In this document: one piece after another, positions 25,842-33,498 of the stretch
How positions within the stretch are numbered: the stretch's first letter is position 1
How the letters are laid out: each line of letters opens with the position of its first letter
Origin: AC-32 sp963715575
GTDB taxonomy: Bacteria; Actinomycetota; Thermoleophilia; Gaiellales; Gaiellaceae
Direction of reading: 5' to 3'
Assembly (NCBI GenBank): GCA_963715575.1
Contig: OY970250.1
Span: forward strand, 372,001-436,000
Length of the DNA: 64,000 nt
Notes under the pieces: model-generated
Database searches by the model: none
Seen by the model: only the letters and a program-made list of their open reading frames with translations
What the model was told of the DNA's origin: nothing
Made by a program: the position numbers and the translations under genes

Positions 25842-25847
25842 AGCTTA
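25842..25847 (-). promoter_or_regulatory. -10 hexamer TAAGCT for fabF
   Basis: Six nt before GTG 25835 on the minus strand. It overlaps by 2 bp the opposing -10 at 25846-25851. Confidence 0.5.
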
Positions 25848-25851
25848 TGTT
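25846..25851 (+). promoter_or_regulatory. -10 hexamer TATGTT for the DNA ligase gene
   Basis: Six nt before GTG 25858. Sharing bases with the fabF hexamer means the two promoters should exclude each other. Confidence 0.5.
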
Positions 25852-25857
25852 TCCGAG

Positions 25858-26880
25858 GTGCCGCCGAAGAAGCTTCCGTTCCCGCCGATGGAGGCCGAGC
25901 TCGTCGAGGAGCTCCCGACCGGCGACTGGCAGTACGAGCCGAAGTGGGACGGCTTCCGCGGGGTGCTCGAGAACCTCGGCGGCGGGCTGCGGCTCTGGTC
26001 GCGAAACGGGCGGCCGCTGCTGCGCTACTTCCCGGAGCTCGAGGAGGTCGGGGCGTTCCTGCCGGCCGAGTCGGCGCTCGACGGCGAGATCATCATCTCG
26101 CGTGAGGGGCGGCTCGAGTTCGACCAGCTGCAGCTGCGGCTCCATCCCGCGGAGAGCCGGATCAAGCGGCTGTCCGCCGAGATCCCGGCGAACTACGTCG
26201 CTTTCGACCTGCTCCTGTGGAAGGGCAAGCCGATCCACGAGCTGCCGCTGGAGAAGCGGCGGCGCGAGCTCGAGCGAAAGGCGTCGAAGTTCCGGCTCTC
26301 GCCCGCGACGCGAGACCGCAAGCAGGCCGAGCGCTGGCTGGACCGGCTCGAGCACGCGGGCCTCGACGGAGTGATCGCGAAGCGGCTCGGAGAGCCGTAT
26401 CGACCGGGCTCACGCGAGGCTGTCGTCAAGGTCAAACCGTACCGGACGGCCGACTGCGTGATCGTCGGCTTCCGCTGGAGCGACAAGGCCGACGGGCGGA
26501 TCTCGACGCTGCTGCTCGGCCTCTACGCAGACGACGGCTCGCTCGACTTCGTCGGGCATTGCTCGGGGTTCCCGGCGCCCGTGCGGCGCGAGCTCGAGGC
26601 GGAGCTGCCGAAGATGGTCGCGCCCGGGAAGCTGAGCGACAAGCGGATCCCCGGCGGCCAGAGCCGCTGGTCGCGCGGCAAGGAGCTCGACTGGAACCCC
26701 GTACGGCCGGAGCTCGTCTGCGAGGTGCGCTTCGACAAGCTCGAGGGCAACCGCTTCCGGCACGGGACGAAGTTCATCCGTTTCCGGCCGGACAAGGATG
26801 CGAAGGACTGCACCTGGGACCAAGTGCGGCCGCAGCGCAAGCGCAACGATCCGACCGTCGAGAAGCTGTTAGCGACCTGA
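25858..26880 (+). CDS. ATP-dependent DNA ligase, LigD ligase-domain type
   Basis: A 340-residue ATP-dependent ligase. Motif I is EPKWDGFR with the adenylated Lys, followed by LWSRNGRPL, LDGEII, FDLLLW, LDGVIAKRLG and VKVKPYRTADCVIVGF, and then the OB-fold half (WNPVRPELVCEVRFD). It corresponds to the ligase module of LigD in bacterial non-homologous end joining, here as a free gene. GTG 25858 is 6 nt after TATGTT. It overlaps the convergent polymerase-domain gene by 12 nt. No Ku gene in the window. Confidence 0.92.
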   Translation: MPPKKLPFPPMEAELVEELPTGDWQYEPKWDGFRGVLENLGGGLRLWSRNGRPLLRYFPELEEVGAFLPAESALDGEIIISREGRLEFDQLQLRLHPAESRIKRLSAEIPANYVAFDLLLWKGKPIHELPLEKRRRELERKASKFRLSPATRDRKQAERWLDRLEHAGLDGVIAKRLGEPYRPGSREAVVKVKPYRTADCVIVGFRWSDKADGRISTLLLGLYADDGSLDFVGHCSGFPAPVRRELEAELPKMVAPGKLSDKRIPGGQSRWSRGKELDWNPVRPELVCEVRFDKLEGNRFRHGTKFIRFRPDKDAKDCTWDQVRPQRKRNDPTVEKLLAT

Positions 26881-27825
26881 GCTCTGCCAGCGGCGTGAGC
26901 GACTGCTGCGCCGCTCGACGAGCGTCGTGTCGCCGGGCGGGATCCCGAGCTGCTCGAAGCGCGGCAGCAGGCTCGCCTTGCGCCGCCACATCCCGGCGGT
27001 CAGGTCGCCGACCTTCGTGATCCGCTTGTGCATCGTCTTGACCGTGAACCGCGCGGGATCCGAGCGGGCGACCTCCTTCCAATCCAGCGGAGCCGAGACC
27101 CGCGCGTCCCGCGTCGGGCGCACGGAATAGGCCGACGCGATCGTCCGGTCGCGGGCGTTCTGGCCGAAGTCGACGAAGACCCCGCGCCGGTCGGCCACGC
27201 GCCACGTCGTCGTCGCGACGTCCTGGTCGCCGACGCGCCGCTCGACCTCCTCGGCGAGCGCCTTCGCAAACCTGCGCACCTCGGGGAACGGCAGCTCCGG
27301 CCTGATCGGCGCGAGGATGTGCAGTCCGGTCGCGCCCGAGGTCTTCGGATACGACGCGAGCCCGAGCTCGTCCATCACCTCCTTCACCACGAGCGCGATC
27401 TCGCGGACGAACTCCCACGGGTTGCCCTCGCTGGGGTCGAGGTCGATCAGCAGGTAGTCCGGCCGCTCGATGTCGCTCACGCGCGAGTGCCAGGTATGGA
27501 GCTCGATGCAGCCGAGATTGACAACCCAGGCGAGCGCCGCCGCGTTGTCGACCACCGCGAACACCGTCGAGTGGCCGCTCGGGAACTGCACGAACTGCTC
27601 GCCGACGAAGTCCGGGTGCGGCGGCACGCGCTTCTGGTGGAAGAAGTCGCCGTCGATCCCGTTCGGATAGCGCTTCATGTGGAACGGCCGCCGGCGGATG
27701 TGGTGGAGCGCACAGGGCGCGACGTCGAGGTAGTACGCGACCAAGTCGCCCTTGGTCAGCCCGGCCTCGGGGAAGAAGACCTTGTCGGGATTGCTGATCG
27801 CCACGTCGTGCCGCCCGATCCGCAT
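26869..27825 (-). CDS. LigD-type primase-polymerase (NHEJ polymerase domain)
   Basis: A 318-residue archaeo-eukaryotic primase-fold polymerase. It has SNPDKVFFPEAGLTKGDLV, ALAWVVNLGCIELHTW, the metal-binding LLIDLDPSEG, KTSGATGLHILAPI, and FVDFGQNARDRTIASAYSVR. It fills gaps and adds nucleotides during end joining. ATG 27825 gives the usual RIGRHDVAIS start, with CAAACT 6 nt upstream. It is a separate gene facing the ligase rather than fused to it. Confidence 0.92.
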   Translation of the reverse strand: MRIGRHDVAISNPDKVFFPEAGLTKGDLVAYYLDVAPCALHHIRRRPFHMKRYPNGIDGDFFHQKRVPPHPDFVGEQFVQFPSGHSTVFAVVDNAAALAWVVNLGCIELHTWHSRVSDIERPDYLLIDLDPSEGNPWEFVREIALVVKEVMDELGLASYPKTSGATGLHILAPIRPELPFPEVRRFAKALAEEVERRVGDQDVATTTWRVADRRGVFVDFGQNARDRTIASAYSVRPTRDARVSAPLDWKEVARSDPARFTVKTMHKRITKVGDLTAGMWRRKASLLPRFEQLGIPPGDTTLVERRSSRSRRWQSSGR

Positions 27826-27975
27826 TCGCGCAGTTTGCCCGCCTCGGGCAGACCCCACCTGCCGCCGGAGGCCGGCTTTGCCGGCCGGGAGGCTCACAAC
27901 GCGCGTGCGAGCTCCTCAAAGAAGAGGCGGCTCCTGAAACGACGGCCGGCAGGGACCGCAGGCAAGGAGGGGGCT

Positions 27976-28002
27976 CACGGGGGAACCAGGGGTTCCCCCG
28001 TG
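27976..28002 (-). terminator. 12-bp hairpin downstream of tRNA-Ser(GGA)
   Basis: CACGGGGGAACC, a 3-nt loop and the exact complement, starting 4 nt after the tRNA on the minus strand. No long U-tract. Likely terminator or processing signal. Confidence 0.5.
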
Positions 28003-28006
28003 TTTA

Positions 28007-28095
28007 CGGAGAGGGCGGGATTTGAACCCGCGATGGACGTTTCCGCCCATACGCGATTTCCAGTCGCGCTCCTTAGACCGCTCGGACACCTCTCC
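28007..28095 (-). tRNA. tRNA-Ser(GGA)
   Basis: An 89-nt class II tRNA with acceptor GGAGAGG/CCTCTCC, anticodon loop CTGGAAA and T-loop GTTCAAATC. A minus-strand TACCCT (28108-28113) lies 12 nt upstream. Confidence 0.96.
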
Positions 28096-28115
28096 GGGCA
28101 GCGAGCAAGGGTAAC

Positions 28116-28144
28116 TTGACTCCGCGAAAGCGGAGGAGTAGAAG
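28116..28144 (+). promoter_or_regulatory. Promoter of the beta-helix/M14 protein gene
   Basis: TTGACT, 17 nt, TAGAAG, ending 33 nt before ATG 28178. The ribosome site AGGGGAG lies in the short leader. Confidence 0.5.
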
Positions 28145-28177
28145 GGCCGCGCGGGGTCTTACGAGGGGAGAGCACAA

Positions 28178-31100
28178 ATGACGCGCAAGCTGGTGGTCGC
28201 GATTTTCGCGGGCCTCACGGTGCTCACGGGGGCGTCCGCCGCCCGCGGGACGCTGCAGGAGCAGGAGTCGTCGAGCGCAGCCTCGCCAACGACGCTCACC
28301 GTCGGAAAGCAGAGCGCGAGCTGCCCGGATCCGGGATACCTGCGGATTCGCGATGCGATTCGCGACGCGCTGGACGGCGACACGATCGCGATCTGCCCGG
28401 GGACGTACGCCGAGGGACCCGGCACGCCGGGCACGTCGGTCCTGACGATCAACAAGAACTTGACCTTGCGCGGCGCGGGCGCCGACCAGGTGACGATCGA
28501 GCCACGGCACGTCGACGAGAACCGGATCGCCGCCGACGACCAGGATCTCCGTGACGGCAGGGGCGTGATCATCGCGGTGGTCGGCAACAAAACCGACCCG
28601 GTCACCGTCGACATCACCGGTGTGACCGTCGACACGAACGGTGTCGACGCGACCGCCGGCATCGTCTACATCGACGGCCAGGGCTCGATCACACGCTCGC
28701 ACGTCACCGGCCTCGCGATCGACGAGAGCAAGAACGGCTACCAGGTTCCAGGCGGATTCCGCAACAACAACTACGGAATCGGCGTCGCGATGGTGACGCG
28801 GGTCACGCCGCCGAAGAACAAGCCGACGGCACGGCCCCCGCGAACCCTGACGATCAACACCACCCGGATCGACCACTACAACGCGGTCGGCGTGCTCGTC
28901 GACAGCTCGACGGGCTACTACCTGCCGACGCAGACGAGCCCGCTCGTCGCCTCCGGGATCGAAAACCACGCCGTGATCGTCAACTCGCAGGTCACCGGCC
29001 GCAACTCGTGCCAGGCCTACAACGACTTCACCGCAGGCGGCCAGACCGACCCGGACCTCGGCAGGCTCATCGCCGGCGACTGCCAGCCTTCGGGCAGCGG
29101 CGCGACCGGCGTCCGCCCGCCCCTGCCGCTCTACGTCGGGCCGACGTTCGGCCAGGACGGCGTGCGGGTGACCGCAGGCGCCTCGGTGCAGGTCTCCGGC
29201 AGCACGATCTCCTCGAACTTCGTGCACGGCACCGGCGCGCCCATCGGCAGCATCTTCTCGCCGACGCCGAACAACGACCCGTTCCCGACCGGCAACCACG
29301 CCGAGAACAACCAGAACCTGCGGCTCGGCTCGGGCGTCCGTCTCGTCGGCGCCGCTGCCTCGTCCGTGACGCGGAGCAACGTCACCGACAACGCCTTCGG
29401 CGTCCTCAACACGACGCTCGACGGGCTGGGCAACAACACTGCGCACCCGGTCTCCGCGACCGACAACTGGTGGGGCCTGCGCACCGGCACGGTGACGTTG
29501 CCCACGCCGGGACCGGCCGTCTGGGCCAACACGACCGCCCCTTCGGCGACGACCTTCAACCCGCCGATCCCGGAGAACCCGGTCAACGGCAGCCCGGTCG
29601 TCGACCCGAATTGCCCCGCCGGAATTGCGGGCTCCGACTCCGTCACGTTCTGCCCGTACCGGTCGAGCACCCAGTCCGACCAGGTCGGCGGAGAGTGGCC
29701 GATCGCGCAGGCACCGATCGCGCTCGAAGACCCCCCGCTCTGCACGACGAACGGCGTCAGCCTCGACCCGAACATCCCGACCTACGACTCGTTCTTCGGC
29801 ACCGTGCTGGGCGGGCCGGCGACCGGTGACGGCCTCTCCGGCGCGACGCCCTCGGCGAAGAAGACCGCGGAGCTGATGTCGTACCTGCAGGCTGTCAAGG
29901 ACGCGATCGCCTCCAACCCGGGCACGACCGGAACGCGAGTCGCGGTCAAGACCTACTCGGCCGGTACGAGCGTGCTCGGCGTCCCGATGTCGATCATCGT
30001 GGTCGGCACCCCCGACAACATCGCCAACCTCGACGCGGGCCGAAACGACGGCGCCTTCTGGCGCGGCGTGATCAGCGGCGCGACGCCGGCGTCGGTGGCG
30101 CTCTCGCAGGTCGGGGCCCGGCCGGCCTTCGGCTGGATCACCGGCACGCCACACGGCAACGAGCCGGCGGGCGGAGAGGCGTCGGTTAAGGAGCTGTACG
30201 ACCTGGCCGCGCGCACCGACTGCGCCAACGCGCAGCGCCTCGCCAACATGGACGTGTTCATCCAGCCGGTGAGCGCGCCCGACGACCGCGACCACAACAC
30301 GCGCACGACGGCGTGGAGCTTCGACCCGAACCGCGACCGCGGCACGATCCAGATGCCCGAGAACGCGCAGCTCTTCGACAACGCCGTCCAGTACCCGGGC
30401 CTGTTCTTCATCGACGCGCACCAGCAGTCGTCCGGCTACTTCTTCCCGCCGAACGAGGACGCGGCCCTGCACGAGATCTCGCACTTCGCCCTCGACCTGA
30501 TCGACGACGTGATCGGGCCGAGCATCCAGCGCCGCTTCAACGACCAGTCGGCGCAGTACCGCAACTACAACACCTACGACCTGTTCGTCCCCGAGTACGG
30601 CGACACCGTGCCCGCGCTGCTGATGGGCGGCGCCGGCATGACGTACGAGAAGGGCACGAACGAGAACTACGGCAAGCAGGTCTACGACCACTACCTCGCG
30701 ATGGACGAGACCGTGAACTCCGTCGCGGCCGACAAGACCCCGCTGATGACGGACTGGGTCAAGCAGTGGGCGGAGGCGATCGACCAGGGCTCGGCCTGCA
30801 AGCTCCAGGACAACACGCAGGTGGCCCCGGAGGCGATCGACCTGCTCGACATCGGTCAGGCCACGGGCGACCAGGATCCGAACACGAACGTCTGCGGCTA
30901 CTACTTCCTGCCGAACTCGCACTCCGGCGACCTGGCTACCACGATCAAGGACCTCCAGCGCGCCGGCGTGAACGTCTACCGGCTGACCTCGCCGCTGACC
31001 ATCGCCGGGGCGCACCGCTTCGGCAACAACAACGTCACCGCTGTCCAGGGTGGCCCGTCCCCGGCGCTGACCGAGGTGGCGACACTGCCGGCCGGGACCC

Positions 31101-32347
31101 TCTACATCCCGCTGAACCAGCCGACGAAGCACTGGATCCAGGCGGTGCTGGGCGAGAACCCGTACCTGCCGTTCCACTACTTCTACGACAAGGTGACCTG
31201 GTCGTACTCGTTGCTCCGCGGCCTCGCGGGCTCCGGGTACCTGACGCAGAAGCCGCCGGCCGGGACACCGATGACGCCGATCGGCGACCCGGCGCAGGGG
31301 CAGTCGCCGGCGAGCGCGCAGCCGATCTACGTGTTCAACACGGACTCGATGCCGGCCCTGGCGATGGTCAACCAGCTGCTCGGCCAAGGAGCGACGGTCT
31401 CGCGCGGCGCGGCCGCGTTCGACTCCGGCGGCGTGCACTTCGCCACCGGCGCGGCGCTCGTCGACGGTGCATCGGTCAGCCTCGCGACCATCGCGGCCGA
31501 CGCCGTGCAGTGGCAGACGCCGGTGTACGGGCTCTCGAGCTACCCGGTCTCCCGCTACGCGTTGACCCTGCCGAAGATCGGCGTCTACACGGGCGGCACG
31601 ACCGCGCCGACCAACCCGGCCTTCCACGGCACGACCGACGGCTTCTGCACCTCGACGGCCTACTGCGAGGTGATGTTCGACCTCACGGCCAGGGAGGGCA
31701 TTCCGACCTCGCAGATCGGCCAGATCACCTCGACCGACCTCGCGGCCGGCGTGCTCGTCAGCCAGGGCTACACGGCGTTCATCAACCCGAGCTCGACGAT
31801 CGCTGCGGGCGCGGGCGCCACCGCGCTGCAGGCCTTCGTGAACGCCGGCGGCAGGTACATCGGGGCGCTCGCGGGCGGCGCGACCAGCCTGCGCAATGCC
31901 GGCGTCTCGACGCTGAACACGAACACGATCACCGGGATCAGCACGCCGGGCTCGGTTCACGACGCCACGTGGAACACGGCCAACCCGGTCGCCTGGGGCT
32001 TCGACGCCGGCGGCTGGATCTACCGCGAGACCACCGGCGACCCGAACTTCGACGCGGCCACCCTGGCCGGCAACGGCGGGACGATCCCGGCCGCGACCGC
32101 GGTGGCGAGCTACGCACCGGCGGGCGACTGCGGCGGCCCGGCGGGCTGGGGCAACTGCTACGGCTACGTCGTCAACGCCAACTCGCAGCTGAACGGTCGC
32201 CCCGCAGTGGTCGACCAGCCGTTCGGCGCCGGCCACGCGATCGTACTCGGCTTCGACGCCTGGTTCCGCGCCTGGACGACGCAGGAGGAGCGCCTCGTGC
32301 TGAACGGCGTCCTCTACCCGGCCGGCCCGGCGATCCCGGCCTCGTAA
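28178..32347 (+). CDS. Secreted beta-helix / M14-type zinc carboxypeptidase fusion
   Basis: A 1389-residue exported protein. A signal peptide (about 1-22) leads to a right-handed parallel beta-helix region (about 30-480; IRDAIRDALDGDTIAICPGTY, then NLTLRGAG and repeated short strands). An M14 peptidase-like domain follows (about 530-850): zinc ligands HGNE near 659-662, DAHQQ near 746, and a possible catalytic Glu in GMTYEKG near 823. A linker leads to a C-terminal class I amidotransferase/BPL_N-like fold from IGVYTGGTT (about 1134) with FVNAGGRYIGALAGG. It probably trims an extracellular peptide or wall substrate. ATG 28178 has a strong ribosome site. Confidence 0.82.
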   Translation: MTRKLVVAIFAGLTVLTGASAARGTLQEQESSSAASPTTLTVGKQSASCPDPGYLRIRDAIRDALDGDTIAICPGTYAEGPGTPGTSVLTINKNLTLRGAGADQVTIEPRHVDENRIAADDQDLRDGRGVIIAVVGNKTDPVTVDITGVTVDTNGVDATAGIVYIDGQGSITRSHVTGLAIDESKNGYQVPGGFRNNNYGIGVAMVTRVTPPKNKPTARPPRTLTINTTRIDHYNAVGVLVDSSTGYYLPTQTSPLVASGIENHAVIVNSQVTGRNSCQAYNDFTAGGQTDPDLGRLIAGDCQPSGSGATGVRPPLPLYVGPTFGQDGVRVTAGASVQVSGSTISSNFVHGTGAPIGSIFSPTPNNDPFPTGNHAENNQNLRLGSGVRLVGAAASSVTRSNVTDNAFGVLNTTLDGLGNNTAHPVSATDNWWGLRTGTVTLPTPGPAVWANTTAPSATTFNPPIPENPVNGSPVVDPNCPAGIAGSDSVTFCPYRSSTQSDQVGGEWPIAQAPIALEDPPLCTTNGVSLDPNIPTYDSFFGTVLGGPATGDGLSGATPSAKKTAELMSYLQAVKDAIASNPGTTGTRVAVKTYSAGTSVLGVPMSIIVVGTPDNIANLDAGRNDGAFWRGVISGATPASVALSQVGARPAFGWITGTPHGNEPAGGEASVKELYDLAARTDCANAQRLANMDVFIQPVSAPDDRDHNTRTTAWSFDPNRDRGTIQMPENAQLFDNAVQYPGLFFIDAHQQSSGYFFPPNEDAALHEISHFALDLIDDVIGPSIQRRFNDQSAQYRNYNTYDLFVPEYGDTVPALLMGGAGMTYEKGTNENYGKQVYDHYLAMDETVNSVAADKTPLMTDWVKQWAEAIDQGSACKLQDNTQVAPEAIDLLDIGQATGDQDPNTNVCGYYFLPNSHSGDLATTIKDLQRAGVNVYRLTSPLTIAGAHRFGNNNVTAVQGGPSPALTEVATLPAGTLYIPLNQPTKHWIQAVLGENPYLPFHYFYDKVTWSYSLLRGLAGSGYLTQKPPAGTPMTPIGDPAQGQSPASAQPIYVFNTDSMPALAMVNQLLGQGATVSRGAAAFDSGGVHFATGAALVDGASVSLATIAADAVQWQTPVYGLSSYPVSRYALTLPKIGVYTGGTTAPTNPAFHGTTDGFCTSTAYCEVMFDLTAREGIPTSQIGQITSTDLAAGVLVSQGYTAFINPSSTIAAGAGATALQAFVNAGGRYIGALAGGATSLRNAGVSTLNTNTITGISTPGSVHDATWNTANPVAWGFDAGGWIYRETTGDPNFDAATLAGNGGTIPAATAVASYAPAGDCGGPAGWGNCYGYVVNANSQLNGRPAVVDQPFGAGHAIVLGFDAWFRAWTTQEERLVLNGVLYPAGPAIPAS

Positions 32348-32356
32348 CGCGAACGA

Positions 32357-32387
32357 GGGGCGCCTCCCCGCGTGGGGAGGCGCCCTC
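32357..32387 (+). terminator. Bidirectional terminator
   Basis: GGGCGCCTCCCC, loop GCGT, exact complement, then CTCTCTCT. It ends the M14 gene on plus and lies just past the minus-strand gene at 32391. Confidence 0.75.
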
Positions 32388-32390
32388 TCT

Positions 32391-32672
32391 CTACATCGTC
32401 TGGCGCATGGCGACTTCGTAGCGCGCGACCGACGTCCGCTGGCCGGGCGTGTCGCCGGCCGGCATCGCGCTCAGGATCTCGTCGCCGCGACGGTACGAGT
32501 CCTCGTCCTCGAAGAAGACGAGCACGAGCGACCGCTGTGCGTCGGGATCGTGGAGGACGATCAGCTCCTTCGCGTCCAGGCCCTCCGGCGGCTCGCCGGA
32601 CTCCATCTCCTGCTGCATCTGGTCCATCCGCTCCTTGCTGACTCCATCGAACGTCACCGCGCGCGCGAGCAT
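32391..32672 (-). CDS. Small dimeric-barrel-like hypothetical protein
   Basis: A 93-residue cytosolic protein: ARAVTFDGVSKERMDQMQ, then ELIVLHDPDAQRSLVLVFFE and RRGDEILSAMP, a beta-alpha-beta pattern like ABM/EthD-type ferredoxin folds. No active-site residues are recognisable. The start ATG has a strong AGGAGG 7 nt upstream. From memory, similar proteins are scattered in Actinobacteria without assigned function. Confidence 0.75.
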   Translation of the reverse strand: MLARAVTFDGVSKERMDQMQQEMESGEPPEGLDAKELIVLHDPDAQRSLVLVFFEDEDSYRRGDEILSAMPAGDTPGQRTSVARYEVAMRQTM

Positions 32673-32759
32673 CGCAAGCCTCCTGGGTCGGTTGCGAAAA
32701 CCCTACGTCGAATCCCGCCCGTCAGCGACGGGACGCACGCAGTGACCCGTCGCGACGCC

Positions 32760-32765
32760 TAGACT
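32760..32765 (+). promoter_or_regulatory. -10 hexamer TAGACT upstream of a structured transcript
   Basis: Same hexamer as before the aspartokinase and cytochrome genes. About 7 nt later, at about 32773, a long RNA stem begins instead of a gene. Confidence 0.4.
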
Positions 32766-32772
32766 TCCTGAT

Positions 32773-33101
32773 TACGCCCGGTGCTGCGGAGGCGAGGGGC
32801 ACGCCCTCAAGTCCCAGCATGCCGCCACGGGCCGACCCTGAATCCCCCTCCGGCCCTGGCGTGCTGCCTCCGCCACCGGGCGCACACGTTGTCGCCCGGC
32901 GCCTGCACGGCGCAGGCTTTGGGGACTGAGCGCATCTATCGGAGAGGGAGCCGAGCAAGCTCCTTTTCCGGGGAGGCTGGGCGGCAGCTCTCCCCAAGGG
33001 GACGAGGGGACGCTCGGCTCTCTTCTCTCGTTGTGAGAGCCCCGAGTCGACCTGTCCGGCAAACGAGGAAGCCCCGGGACTGGCCGGGGCTTCCCTTCTC
33101 T
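32773..33101 (+). ncRNA. Candidate structured non-coding RNA (about 330 nt)
   Basis: No convincing reading frame exists between 32673 and 33113. The plus strand can fold into a 16-bp stem with a 2-nt bulge (CGCCCGGTG and GCGGAGG at 32775-32792 with 32867-32882). A GCCTGC/GCAGGC hairpin lies near 32901-32917 and an extended stem has core GAGCCGAGC/GCTCGGCTC (32948-32956 with 33012-33020). It ends at a strong intrinsic terminator. A TAGACT hexamer lies just upstream. I could not match it to RNase P RNA, tmRNA, SRP RNA or a known riboswitch. A 6S/Ms1-like role is conceivable but unproven. Confidence 0.5.
33067..33101 (+). terminator. Intrinsic terminator between the ncRNA candidate and tRNA-Ser(CGA)
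   Basis: An 11-bp stem GGAAGCCCCGG, loop GACTGG, complement, then CTTCTCT. On the other strand it also follows tRNA-Ser(CGA) by 12 nt, so it may serve both. Confidence 0.7.
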
Positions 33102-33113
33102 AAGCGGAAAGAG

Positions 33114-33202
33114 CGGAGGGGGAGGGATTTGAACCCTCGTCGGACCTAACGGCCCGAAACGGTTTTCGAGACCGCCGCATTCGACCGCTCTGCCACCCCT
33201 CC
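33114..33202 (-). tRNA. tRNA-Ser(CGA)
   Basis: An 89-nt class II tRNA with acceptor GGAGGGG/CCCCTCC, anticodon loop TCTCGAAAA (CGA), long variable arm and T-loop GTTCAAATC. Minus-strand TACCCT lies 14 nt upstream. Confidence 0.96.
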
Positions 33203-33240
33203 GAGGTGCGCGGCACAGGGTAGCGCTCGGAAGGCTCGGC

Positions 33241-33246
33241 TATCCT
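33241..33246 (+). promoter_or_regulatory. -10 hexamer TATCCT for tRNA-Ser(GCU)
   Basis: Twelve nt before the tRNA 5' end, implying a leader of about 5 nt. Confidence 0.45.
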
Positions 33247-33258
33247 GTGCGCCTTCGC

Positions 33259-33350
33259 GGAGAAGTGGCCGAGTGGCTGAAGGCGGCGCCCTGCTAAGGC
33301 GTTAGGTGGGGAGAATCCCTGCCTCGAGGGTTCGAATCCCTCCTTCTCCG
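33259..33350 (+). tRNA. tRNA-Ser(GCU)
   Basis: A 92-nt class II tRNA with acceptor GGAGAAG/CTTCTCC, anticodon loop CTGCTAA (GCU), a long variable arm and T-loop GTTCGAATC. Fourth serine tRNA of the window. Confidence 0.96.
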
Positions 33351-33498
33351 TCCTGACCGCGGCACCGGCGCCCGGCTAAGCCGGCCCCCGGTGCCGCTCG
33401 CGTCGCTGGCCCGCCTCCGGCGAACAGGGCGTGCTCGAGCACTGCCCTCCTCGCCTACGGCGACCCAGCAACGCGTCAGAAAAAGAACGAGCTCCGTC

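Noticed and set aside
28073..32236. 1387-codon open frame antisense to the M14 fusion gene
   Set aside because: Arg/Val/Gly-rich with no domain pattern. High GC makes the mirror frame stop-free; the plus strand has signal peptide, promoter and catalytic motifs.
32773..33101. RNase P RNA, tmRNA or a riboswitch
   Set aside because: The conserved RNase P cores, the tmRNA tRNA-like end and known aptamer motifs are not seen, and no gene follows on the same strand before the terminator.
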